A DNA stretch of 9,199 bases from DYRB01 sp041307765. Lineage in GTDB: Bacteria; Pseudomonadota; Gammaproteobacteria; Chromatiales; Chromatiaceae. Both the position numbers and the translations under genes were made by a program. Location: positions 1-9,199 of the forward strand of contig JBFZCW010000128.1 of the NCBI GenBank assembly GCA_041307765.1. Reading direction: 5' to 3'. The notes below the pieces were generated by a model. That model was not told where the DNA came from. It saw only the letters and a list, made by a program, of their open reading frames with translations, and searched no databases. Shown here piece after piece: positions 1 through 8,193 of the stretch; position 1 is the first letter of the stretch; the number at the start of each line of letters is the position of its first letter.

Positions 1-81
1 TTCCGGGCGCTCCGGCACCAGCGTCCGATGAATCCGTCCCTTAGGATGCGGCGGCGGGGCAGACAAGACAGCCCAAGACCC

Positions 82-106
82 TGACCCGGCTCACTTGCCC
101 GGGTCA
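82..106. promoter_or_regulatory. Inverted repeat upstream of aqpZ
   Basis: TGACCCGG at 82-89 is perfectly complementary to CCGGGTCA at 99-106, with a 9-base spacer. It lies about 40 bp before the aqpZ start codon. It could be an operator-like dyad, a hairpin in the aqpZ leader, or the terminator stem of a gene to the left of the window; there is no T-run after it. Only the symmetry is seen; the role is unknown. Confidence 0.3.
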
Positions 107-144
107 AGACACCGACCCCACCCCGTACTAAAGAGGAGACCCTT

Positions 145-876
145 ATGCCCCTGTTTCAGCGTTCCCTGGCCGAGCTGATCGGCACTTTCTGGCTGGTCCT
201 GGGCGGATGCGGCAGCGCCGCCCTGGCCGCCGTGTTCCTGCACCCGGAGGCTGGCAACCTCGGTATCGGCTTCGTCGGCGTCGCCCTGGCCTTCGGTCTG
301 ACTGTGCTGACCATGGCCTACGCCATCGGGCACATCTCCGGCTGCCACCTGAACCCCGCGGTGTCGGTCGGGCTGGCGGTGGGCGGGCGTTTCAGCTTCG
401 CCGAGCTGCCCGTGTACATCATCGCCCAGGTCCTGGGCGCCATCGCTGCGGCCTTCGTCCTCTTGATCATCCTCCAGGGCCACGAGGGCTTCACCCTGGC
501 GGCCAACAGCCTGGCGGTCAACGGCTTCGGCGACCTGTCCCCGGGCAAGTTCACTATGATGGCCGCCCTGATCACCGAGGTGGTCATGACCGCCATGTTC
601 CTGATCATCATCCTCGGGGCCACCGACAAGGCCGCTGCGGGCGGATTCGCCGGCCTGGCCATCGGCCTCGGCCTGACCCTGATCCACCTGATCTCCATCC
701 CGGTGACCAACACTTCGGTCAACCCGGCCCGCAGCACGGGCCCGGCCCTGGTCCTCGCCCTCAACGGCCACCCCGAGGCCCTCGGTCAGGTCTGGCTCTT
801 CTGGGTCGCCCCCATCGTCGGGGCCATCATCGGCGCCATCCTCTACGCCCTGATCTCATCCGGGCGCAAGGCCTGA
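145..876 (+). CDS. aqpZ: Aquaporin Z, water channel
   Basis: Inner-membrane channel of the MIP family for rapid passive water flow, of the water-selective AqpZ type. The 243-residue length matches the family. Both NPA half-helix motifs are present: NPA at residues 70-72 and NPAR at 193-196. By comparison with E. coli AqpZ (from memory), the aromatic/arginine selectivity filter is intact: F50, H181, T190 and R196, the narrow water-only set rather than the glycerol-facilitator set. Six hydrophobic helices are evident, and the N-terminus (AELIGTFWLVLGGCGSA) is typical. The ATG at 145 has a strong ribosome binding site (AGGAG, 134-138, spacer 6). It appears monocistronic: 235 bp separate it from ygiQ and a hairpin follows 35 bp after the stop. 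Residue 67 is Cys where E. coli has Gly, next to the first NPA loop; I regard this as normal variation. Confidence 0.97.
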   Translation: MPLFQRSLAELIGTFWLVLGGCGSAALAAVFLHPEAGNLGIGFVGVALAFGLTVLTMAYAIGHISGCHLNPAVSVGLAVGGRFSFAELPVYIIAQVLGAIAAAFVLLIILQGHEGFTLAANSLAVNGFGDLSPGKFTMMAALITEVVMTAMFLIIILGATDKAAAGGFAGLAIGLGLTLIHLISIPVTNTSVNPARSTGPALVLALNGHPEALGQVWLFWVAPIVGAIIGAILYALISSGRKA

Positions 877-910
877 TCGGAGCTGCCGGATCCCCGGGGC
901 GCACGCTTCA

Positions 911-944
911 GCCGCACTTGTCCGGACTGGCGGCAAGTGACGGC
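911..944 (+). terminator. Stem-loop downstream of aqpZ (no U-tract)
   Basis: GCCGCACTTG (911-920) pairs with CAAGTG-A-CGGC (934-944), giving a 10-bp stem with one bulged A and a 13-base loop, 35 bp past the aqpZ stop codon. A U-rich tail is absent, so it is not a classical intrinsic terminator. It may protect the mRNA 3' end or assist Rho-dependent ending. Confidence 0.4.
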
Positions 945-1069
945 CGATGAGGCAGTGCCGTTCGCCGTGATGCGCGGACGGCTGCGCGCCCCGGGGCTTC
1001 AACCAATAGGACCTGAAACCGGCCGCAAGGGCAGGTTTACCATCGGGATTTGGCCGAGCGGCTTGGGGC

Positions 1070-1075
1070 TACAAT
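1070..1075 (+). promoter_or_regulatory. ygiQ: Possible -10 element for ygiQ
   Basis: TACAAT lies 36 bp before the ygiQ start codon in the 235-bp gap after aqpZ. No convincing -35 hexamer lies at the usual distance (TTGGCC at 1050-1055 would give a 14-bp spacer). The rest of the gap shows nothing else beyond the stem-loop at 911-944. This is a weak call from one hexamer. Confidence 0.25.
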
Positions 1076-1111
1076 GCGTCGATTGTCCCCTTCCCTTCCC
1101 GGCCCGCATCC

Positions 1112-3304
<2,193 letters not shown>

Positions 3305-3313
<9 letters not shown>

Positions 3314-3332
3314 TCGGGGGAGCCCGGCCCCG
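3305..3332. terminator. Possible shared stem between convergent genes
   Basis: CGGGGC (3305-3310) pairs with GCCCCG (3327-3332) across a 16-base loop that contains the ygiQ stop codon. The gap between the convergent ygiQ and lipoprotein genes is only 20 bp, so a bidirectional terminator is expected here, but there is no T-run on either side and the stem is short for such GC-rich DNA. Confidence 0.25.
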
Positions 3333-3333
3333 G

Positions 3334-4215
3334 TTAGTGGACCCCTAGGACGGGGGCTGCGGCCGGTGCTGCGGCCGCTTGGGCCGCAGTGGGCGCCCGG
3401 CAGACCCCTGATGCAAAGATCTGCGCCCGCTGCTTGGCGCGCTTGGCAGGCGAGAGGCGCCACATGCCTTTCACGTCCAGCTTGCCGACAAGCTTGCCTA
3501 CGGTACAGGCACAGGACTCGCCGGCGGCGTCGATGAGGGCCGACTGCTGCCCGAGGATAACGGCGACACTGGCCTCCGGGTTGGAGCGCTGTATGCGCTG
3601 GCGGCGGACCTCTGGGGTCAGAGTGTCGACCATGCACTCCAGCTCCGCCACCTGGCGCAGGACGCGGATGTCCTGGTCGGCGAACAGGTCCCGGTCGATC
3701 TCAGAGCCCTTGGCACGCCACTTCTTGCCCAGAGGGCTCGCGAAGAAGCGGTTCACCTCCTTCAGCTCGGCGACGGTAAAGGTGGCCTTGAAGCGCGCCG
3801 CCAGACGCTGGCCCATGCGCTTTCGGACATCCGCCGGGCGCCCCCGCTCCGCCAGGGCCCCGTAGAAGACGCTGCTGTAGGTCGCCTGGGCCTTGCGCCC
3901 CAGGGGGCTATCGAAGAACGCGACCAGTTCCCCCAGCTCCGGCTCGCTGAAGGCGTCTGTGTAACGCCCGGCCAGCATCTGCTCCACGCGCTGCATCTTG
4001 TCGCTCTGACGCTCCACCAGATAGCGGGCGGCATCGCGCGGGTCGCCGGCAGCGAAGAGCCGCTCCAGCATGACCGTGACATAGATGTCCGACATGACCC
4101 CCGCCAGGCGCATGGCCGGCCCCTGGGCCCCCCCCGGGAACATGGCGCAGCCCGACAGGGCGGCGCTGACGGCGACCAACAGCGCTAGGAAGACAAACGG
4201 AATGGGTCTGGACAC
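3334..4215 (-). CDS. Outer-membrane-type lipoprotein with two DUF2059-like motifs
   Basis: Predicted lipoprotein of unknown function, 293 residues from the chosen start. A signal peptide with a hydrophobic run (residues 7-20) ends in the lipobox LSGC, lipidated at C23; the next residue is Ala, not Asp, which favours outer-membrane sorting. Two similar motifs, FSEPELGELVAFFDSPLGRK (89-108) and FTVAELKEVNRFFASPLGKK (146-165), match the F-[ST]-x-x-E-L-x-x-x-x-x-F-[FY]-x-S-P-L-G-x-K pattern of DUF2059 proteins. The second half has four further cysteines, including a CAC pair, and an Ala/Pro-rich end. I chose the GTG at 4215 because AAGAGG stands 9 bases upstream and it gives a normal-length signal peptide. 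Another GTG at 4257 would add 14 residues and overlap the DM13 gene but has no clear ribosome site. It lies 31 bp after the DM13 gene, so the two are probably co-transcribed. Confidence 0.8.
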   Translation of the reverse strand: MSRPIPFVFLALLVAVSAALSGCAMFPGGAQGPAMRLAGVMSDIYVTVMLERLFAAGDPRDAARYLVERQSDKMQRVEQMLAGRYTDAFSEPELGELVAFFDSPLGRKAQATYSSVFYGALAERGRPADVRKRMGQRLAARFKATFTVAELKEVNRFFASPLGKKWRAKGSEIDRDLFADQDIRVLRQVAELECMVDTLTPEVRRQRIQRSNPEASVAVILGQQSALIDAAGESCACTVGKLVGKLDVKGMWRLSPAKRAKQRAQIFASGVCRAPTAAQAAAAPAAAPVLGVH

Positions 4216-4246
4216 CGGGTACGGCCTCTTGGGCTGAATACAGAGC

Positions 4247-4741
4247 CTAGCCGCCACCTGAGACCGGGCGCAGGGCCGCCGCCGAGATCAGCACGTTGAA
4301 GTGCGTGCTCCAGACCACGACCGAGGGATAGCCGGCCAGGTCGAGACCAGCCGGGACGGCGTAGCCCTGAGCCCCGGCGAACCCCTGAAGCGGTCCCAGG
4401 TCGATGAACATGGTCTCATCCACCCGGGTGTCGGGTCCGATCTCGGCCAATGGGACCAGGTAGAGCCGATAACCCGGCCCGGGGCCGACCTCGAAGTCCG
4501 CTCCAAGCGCGACCAACCCAGGGGCGAGGGTCACCGACCCCGCGCCATAGTGAACCGGGTCCCGCGGGTCCGCGTGGGTGAAGGTCCCCGCGGCCACTGC
4601 AGGCCCGCTGGCGACGGGGGGCGCCGCCGAACCACCCCCTTGAGCGGGGAAGAGCGCCGGATAGGTAGTCAGTCCCAGGCCGAAGCCAAGCACAGAGCCC
4701 AAGATGGCTCCGACCACCAAGCCGACCGTGCGTTGTCGCAT
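4247..4741 (-). CDS. Membrane-anchored DM13-domain protein
   Basis: Protein of 164 residues. A Gly-rich transmembrane segment (about 6-26) is followed by a Pro/Ala/Gly linker (about 33-50) and then a single DM13 domain (about 51-158), placed outside the cytoplasm. DM13-like features are the opening GTF, a GxGSVTL strand, DFEVGPGPGYRLYLV (82-96), the LGPLQGFAGAQGYAVP stretch (115-130) and a closing YPSVVVWSTHFNVLISAAAL (138-157). The family is predicted to act in electron transfer through a nearly invariant cysteine in this last strand; here residue 145 is Ser and the whole protein has no cysteine. The ATG at 4741 is supported by AGAGGA 5 bases upstream and a membrane segment straight after it. 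A longer reading frame back to 4942 would only add a Pro/Gly-rich stretch and is unlikely. It is upstream of the lipoprotein gene in a probable two-gene operon. Confidence 0.78.
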   Translation of the reverse strand: MRQRTVGLVVGAILGSVLGFGLGLTTYPALFPAQGGGSAAPPVASGPAVAAGTFTHADPRDPVHYGAGSVTLAPGLVALGADFEVGPGPGYRLYLVPLAEIGPDTRVDETMFIDLGPLQGFAGAQGYAVPAGLDLAGYPSVVVWSTHFNVLISAAALRPVSGGG

Positions 4742-4772
4742 ACGAATCCTCTGGTCCCTCGTCCGACCGGCC

Positions 4773-4793
4773 AGCGGCAGGGTGCCTGCCGCT
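4773..4793 (-). promoter_or_regulatory. Perfect 9-bp hairpin in the DM13 leader
   Basis: AGCGGCAGG and CCTGCCGCT form a perfect 9-bp stem with a 3-base loop (CAC on the transcribed strand). It ends 31 bp before the DM13 start codon, between the candidate -10 and the ribosome binding site. It has no U-run, so it is more likely a leader structure or a protein-binding dyad than an intrinsic terminator. The structure is seen; the role is inferred. Confidence 0.45.
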
Positions 4794-4805
4794 CCCGGGG
4801 GGCGC

Positions 4806-4811
4806 AGTGTA
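4806..4811 (-). promoter_or_regulatory. Possible extended -10 for the DM13-lipoprotein operon
   Basis: On the minus strand the sequence TGGTACACT reads as an extended -10 (TGn before TACACT), which would start transcription near 4799 and give a leader of about 58 bases. No good -35 hexamer is present at 16-18 bp, as is tolerated for extended -10 promoters. Apart from this, the hairpin at 4773-4793 and the stem-loop at 4978-4993, the 278-bp gap between the DM13 gene and pap shows nothing I can name. Confidence 0.3.
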
Positions 4812-4977
4812 CCAGACGGCGCGCCGGCAGGACCCGGTCCCACCGTCGGCTGGGATTCAGCCGGACAGGATCCTCCAGCAGCGGTCGGCGCGGGACGGCC
4901 TGGAATCGAATCCCACCTCATAGATTCCTGAGCCGCGGTCACCCGATGGCTTCCCGGTCAGGTCAAGACGCGCCGGA

Positions 4978-4993
4978 CCTGGCCAATGCCAGG
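4978..4993 (-). terminator. Possible stem-loop after pap
   Basis: CCTGGC (4978-4983) pairs with GCCAGG (4988-4993) with a 4-base loop, 26 bp beyond the pap stop codon in the direction of transcription. No U-tract follows it. A weak candidate for the pap 3' end. Confidence 0.3.
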
Positions 4994-5019
4994 CGCAGGC
5001 GTCGCCTCTGTCAATGCGG

Positions 5020-6495
5020 CTAGAGCGCCTTTTCCAGCGCCTCGCAGATGGTCCTTAGCACCTTCACCCGGGCGAACCACTTGTCGTTGGCCTCGACCAG
5101 GTTCCAGGGGGCCAGCGACGTCGAGGTGCGGTCCACCATCTCCGCCACGGCCCGTTCATAGTCCTCCCAGCGGTCGCGGTTGCGCCAGTCGTCCTCGGTG
5201 ATCTTGAAGCGCTTGAAGCCGGTCTTCTCGCGCTCCTGAAAGCGCTTGAGCTGCTCGTCCTTGCTGATCTGGAGCCAGAACTTGCACAGGATGGTGCCGT
5301 TGCCGACGAGCTGTTCCTCGAATTCGTTGATCTCGTCGTAGGCGCGCATCCAGTCGGCCTCACTGCAGAAGCCCTCCACGCGCTCCACCAGGACCCGCCC
5401 GAACCAGGTCCGGTCGAAGATGGCGATACCGCTGTGACCCGGCACGTGCCGCCAGAAGCGCCACAGATAGGGCTGGGCGCGCTCCTCCTCGGTCGGCGCC
5501 GCCACGGGAACGATCTGGTAGAGACGCGCATCGAGCGCCCCTGTCACTCGCCTGATCGCCCCCCCCTTGCCAGCCGCGTCCGAGCCCTCGAAGGCCAGGA
5601 CCAGGGAGTGCCTGCGGAAGGCCTTGCTGCCCACCAGACGGGCGAAGCGCCCCTGGTACTTGTCGAGCAGTTCCCGGTACTCCTCGCGCTCCAGACGCTG
5701 TGCGAGGTCGAGGCTGCGAATCAACAGGACGTTCCCGCCTTGGGCAGTCACGGGGGCCGCCGTCACCAGGCGCTCCGCCTCGGGCGCGTCGAGCCGGCGG
5801 CGCAGCACGTCGAGCAGGGCCTTCCCCAGGGCCAAGGTGCGATGTCTGTGGTCGTGGCCGTCGATGACTGTCCAGGGCGCCTCGCCCGTGCTGGTCTCCC
5901 GGAGCATCTTCTCGGCCGTATCGCGGACCTCGTCGTACCGCTCCGCAAGCCGCTCGATGGTCTTGGTATAACGCCAGCGGGTATCGGAGTCCGCCTCCAG
6001 GGCACTAAGACGCTTGCGCTGCTCGCGCTCCGAGATGTGCAGCCAGAACTTGAGGATCAGCACCCCCTCGTTGTGCAGCATGCGCTCGAGGTGTCGGATC
6101 ACATTGATGGACCGGTCGAGATCGGCGTCGCTGGCATCGCCCAGGACGCGCGAGACCATCGGCAGGGAATACCAGGACCCGAAGAAGATGCCCATCTCCC
6201 CCTTCGGCGGCAGGGCGCGCCAGAAGCGGTACATGGGCGGGCGCTCCGCCTCCTCGTCCGTGGGCATGAGAAACCCGTGGGTATGGACGTGACGGGGGTC
6301 GAGCCACTCGTTCAGGGTCTGTACCGTCTCGCTCTTCCCGGCACCCTCGATGCCACCGATGATGATCAGGACGGGGAAGTCCTTCGCCGAGAGCAAATCG
6401 TACTGGGCATCGAGCAAGGCCTCCCGCAACGCCGGAACGGCGGCGTCGTAGTCCGCCTTGCTGACCTCCTGACGCAATTCTGCTGATTCGAACAT
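5020..6495 (-). CDS. pap: Polyphosphate:AMP phosphotransferase (two-domain PPK2, class II)
   Basis: Cytoplasmic enzyme that moves a phosphate from inorganic polyphosphate to AMP, forming ADP and so feeding stored polyphosphate back into the adenylate pool. The 491 residues hold two tandem PPK2 domains (about 5-230 and 265-490), the fused arrangement that defines class II. The C-terminal domain has the Walker A motif GSDAAGKG (304-311), PYLWRFWRHVPGHSGIAIF, the family signature DRTWFGR (361-367) followed by VLVERVEGF, and the Walker B-like LCKFWLQISKDEQ. The N-terminal domain keeps a Walker A (GIEGAGKS, 48-55) and LILKFWLHISEREQ, but has FFGSWY (104-109) in place of the DR-W-GR signature, so it is probably not catalytic; this fits what I recall of the family. 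The ATG at 6495 has a strong site, AGGAGGAG two bases before it. It stands 222 bp from the upstream gene, so likely has its own promoter, which I could not fix. Confidence 0.95.
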   Translation of the reverse strand: MFESAELRQEVSKADYDAAVPALREALLDAQYDLLSAKDFPVLIIIGGIEGAGKSETVQTLNEWLDPRHVHTHGFLMPTDEEAERPPMYRFWRALPPKGEMGIFFGSWYSLPMVSRVLGDASDADLDRSINVIRHLERMLHNEGVLILKFWLHISEREQRKRLSALEADSDTRWRYTKTIERLAERYDEVRDTAEKMLRETSTGEAPWTVIDGHDHRHRTLALGKALLDVLRRRLDAPEAERLVTAAPVTAQGGNVLLIRSLDLAQRLEREEYRELLDKYQGRFARLVGSKAFRRHSLVLAFEGSDAAGKGGAIRRVTGALDARLYQIVPVAAPTEEERAQPYLWRFWRHVPGHSGIAIFDRTWFGRVLVERVEGFCSEADWMRAYDEINEFEEQLVGNGTILCKFWLQISKDEQLKRFQEREKTGFKRFKITEDDWRNRDRWEDYERAVAEMVDRTSTSLAPWNLVEANDKWFARVKVLRTICEALEKAL

Positions 6496-6717
6496 GGCTC
6501 CTCCTGGCGGGTGTCTATCGATGTTGCCCGGCTGTCATCGCAGCGACGCGAACCGTCTGCCGGCGGCTCGACCGAAAGTCTACGCCGAATCGATGTGCTG
6601 TCTAATCAACCGCAACACCCCTGGTGGGGGCGACTTGTCGCGCATCAGCGAAATGGTTCGCGGATGCCTACTCTCTGAAAGCGCTCCACGGACCTGGATC
6701 CGAGATCGGCTCGCACA

Positions 6718-7827
6718 TTAACGCCCGGCGATCCCCTCGGTGCCCGTGTAGACCCGCAGGACGTGAAAAGGAGGCTCGGCCCCTTCGACGCCCCCGTTCA
6801 GCATCGGGGCGCGGTGGAGCTGATTCACGGCGATGTAGAGCCAGCCAGGCTCGCCGAAGCTCAGGGCGTCCGGCCAGATGAGCCGCTCGTCCTGGACCAG
6901 GGTCTCGAGCCGGCCGTCCGGGTGCAGGGCGGTGATGGCGTTGTTTGCCAGGTCGGTGAAATAGTGATTGCCCTCGGCATCGGTCGATGCCCCGTCCGAC
7001 ATCGGCTTGGGACCCGCCTTCACGATGGCGGCCGCGATCGCCGTGTCGTACGCGCCCTCGCGCAGCAGCCGGGCGGGGACTTGGTACCAGGTCTCGCCAT
7101 TCATGGCCCCGAAGTAGAGGGTCTCGCCGTCGACCGACAGGGTGATTGGGTTCACCGCGATGCGCGCCGGCTTGAGCTTCCCGTCGATCCCCTTGGTCCC
7201 GATCACGCGCCCCTCCACCACCAGGTCCAGGTCCTCCGCCCGCAGGGCTGGGGAGGCGCTGAAACGGCGCGAGCTAGCGGTGTTGATGTCCACAATGACC
7301 AACGCCGGCTCGCCTGCACCGCCCACGTCGGCGATGTAGACGAAACCTCGCTCGTCGTCCACCGCCAGGTCATTGAGAAAGCTCCCGGCTGGCCCGGTCT
7401 CGGGCGGGAAGTCATAGCGGTAGACGGGCTTCCCGTCGGCGATGGAGAAGGCGACCAGCTTGGGCGTCTGGGGCGGGTCGCCCAGGCCGTTGTCCAGCAC
7501 CCACAGGCGTCCCTTGCGGTCGATGGCGATGCCGAGCACGCTGTTCAGCACCTCCGGTCCTGAGCCGAAGGCGCCGTTCCAGGGCAGGTCGGGCCAGGGG
7601 CGATAGCTCTCGGCCCCCGTGACCTCGATCAACTGGGCACCGGCCCGGCGAAACTGGTGAACGGTGGCGAAGACCCGCCCGTCGGCGGTCACCGCCAGGT
7701 TGCCAGGGTTGATGGGCAGCTCGGCCACCACCTCCAGGGCGCCAGGGACGAGTTGCTCGCCGCCCGCGGCCGAAATCGGTTGGATCAGAGGCAAGAGAAG
7801 CAAAAGGGCGGCAACTCGTGGGCACAT
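6718..7827 (-). CDS. Secreted MRJP/yellow-family beta-propeller protein
   Basis: Predicted exported protein of 369 residues resembling the bacterial branch of the major royal jelly protein/yellow family, often labelled 'L-dopachrome tautomerase-related' or SMP-30-like. The fold is expected to be a six-bladed beta-propeller; substrate and reaction are unknown. A signal peptide is clear: short N-terminus, Leu-rich core (8-12 and beyond), likely cleaved around residues 20-21 (ISAA-GG). Family-like motifs are INPGNLAVTADGRVF, LGIAIDRKGRLWVLDNG (98-114), FLNDLAVDDERGFVYIADVG, a P-MSDGASTDAEGNHYFTDL stretch and WPDALSFGEPGWLYIAVNQLHR near the end. The ATG at 7827 is chosen because GGAAG stands 5 bases upstream and the signal peptide begins there; a TTG four codons earlier (7839) is the alternative. 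It is divergent from the SOD gene and 222 bp upstream of pap, with no sign of an operon with pap. Confidence 0.85.
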   Translation of the reverse strand: MCPRVAALLLLLPLIQPISAAGGEQLVPGALEVVAELPINPGNLAVTADGRVFATVHQFRRAGAQLIEVTGAESYRPWPDLPWNGAFGSGPEVLNSVLGIAIDRKGRLWVLDNGLGDPPQTPKLVAFSIADGKPVYRYDFPPETGPAGSFLNDLAVDDERGFVYIADVGGAGEPALVIVDINTASSRRFSASPALRAEDLDLVVEGRVIGTKGIDGKLKPARIAVNPITLSVDGETLYFGAMNGETWYQVPARLLREGAYDTAIAAAIVKAGPKPMSDGASTDAEGNHYFTDLANNAITALHPDGRLETLVQDERLIWPDALSFGEPGWLYIAVNQLHRAPMLNGGVEGAEPPFHVLRVYTGTEGIAGR

Positions 7828-8193
7828 GAGGTCTTCCAATATCGCTAGATCGAGGATGTGTCGAACCCGTTGACCGAGGCCAGAGACGCTACTTGACGAG
7901 ATGTCGGCCCCTGGCCGGGTCCACTGTTGGATCTATAATCCAGTCGCACCCGTCCGCAGGTCCAGCTGGAAATGCGGCGAGTGGGCTGGGCTGCGGCCGG
8001 GCGATCCGCCGACTTCGGCAATATCGGCGGCGGTCGACGATTCCGGACTTGAGGTGCGGCGCTCCTGCGCCAAACCATCGGAAGGTTGGATCCCGCCGTT
8101 CCGAATCCAGGGTGAGACCGGCCCCTTCACCCTTGCCCCCGCAGTCCCCATCCCGGGCCATCGACTGAGCTTCGACCCTCAGGAGTCGCCATC
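7828..8193. other. Divergent intergenic region with structured SOD leader
   Basis: No convincing gene lies in these 366 bases. On the plus strand TATAAT (7934-7939) is a perfect -10 hexamer, but without a good -35 at 16-18 bp (the nearest TTGACG, 7893-7898, is 35 bp away). If used, it gives a SOD leader of roughly 250 bases. Within that leader are two stems: CCGCCGA (8006-8012) with TCGGCGG (8024-8030), loop 11, and GGCGC (8058-8062) with GCGCC (8067-8071), loop TCCT. No riboswitch class is recognised. A promoter for the minus-strand gene must also be here but could not be placed. Confidence 0.35.

Noticed and set aside
3..44. Possible end of an upstream gene (PGAPAPASDESVP then a stop at 42-44)
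   Set aside because: Fourteen codons are too few to judge; another frame is open from the window start to a stop at 82-84 as well, so neither can be supported.
91..771. Minus-strand reading frame of 226 codons opposite aqpZ
   Set aside because: It overlaps the certain aqpZ gene and has the Gly/Gln/Asp/His-rich makeup of antisense frames in high-GC DNA; no domain is recognisable.
4742..4942. 67-residue N-terminal extension of the DM13 protein
   Set aside because: It is Pro/Gly-rich and precedes a membrane segment that has its own ATG with a good ribosome site; the region also contains the candidate promoter and hairpin.
5434..6486. Plus-strand reading frame of 350 codons opposite pap
   Set aside because: Pap is unmistakable on the other strand with a strong ribosome site; this frame is a codon-bias shadow with no recognisable motif.
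6580..6620. Possible pap promoter on the minus strand (TTGATT with TAGACT)
   Set aside because: The spacing is about 21 bp, too long for a normal sigma-70 promoter, and other pairings match poorly.
6494..6721. Small plus-strand frame of 75 codons between pap and the MRJP-like gene
   Set aside because: No ribosome binding site, no recognisable sequence, and it lies across the region where the pap promoter should be.
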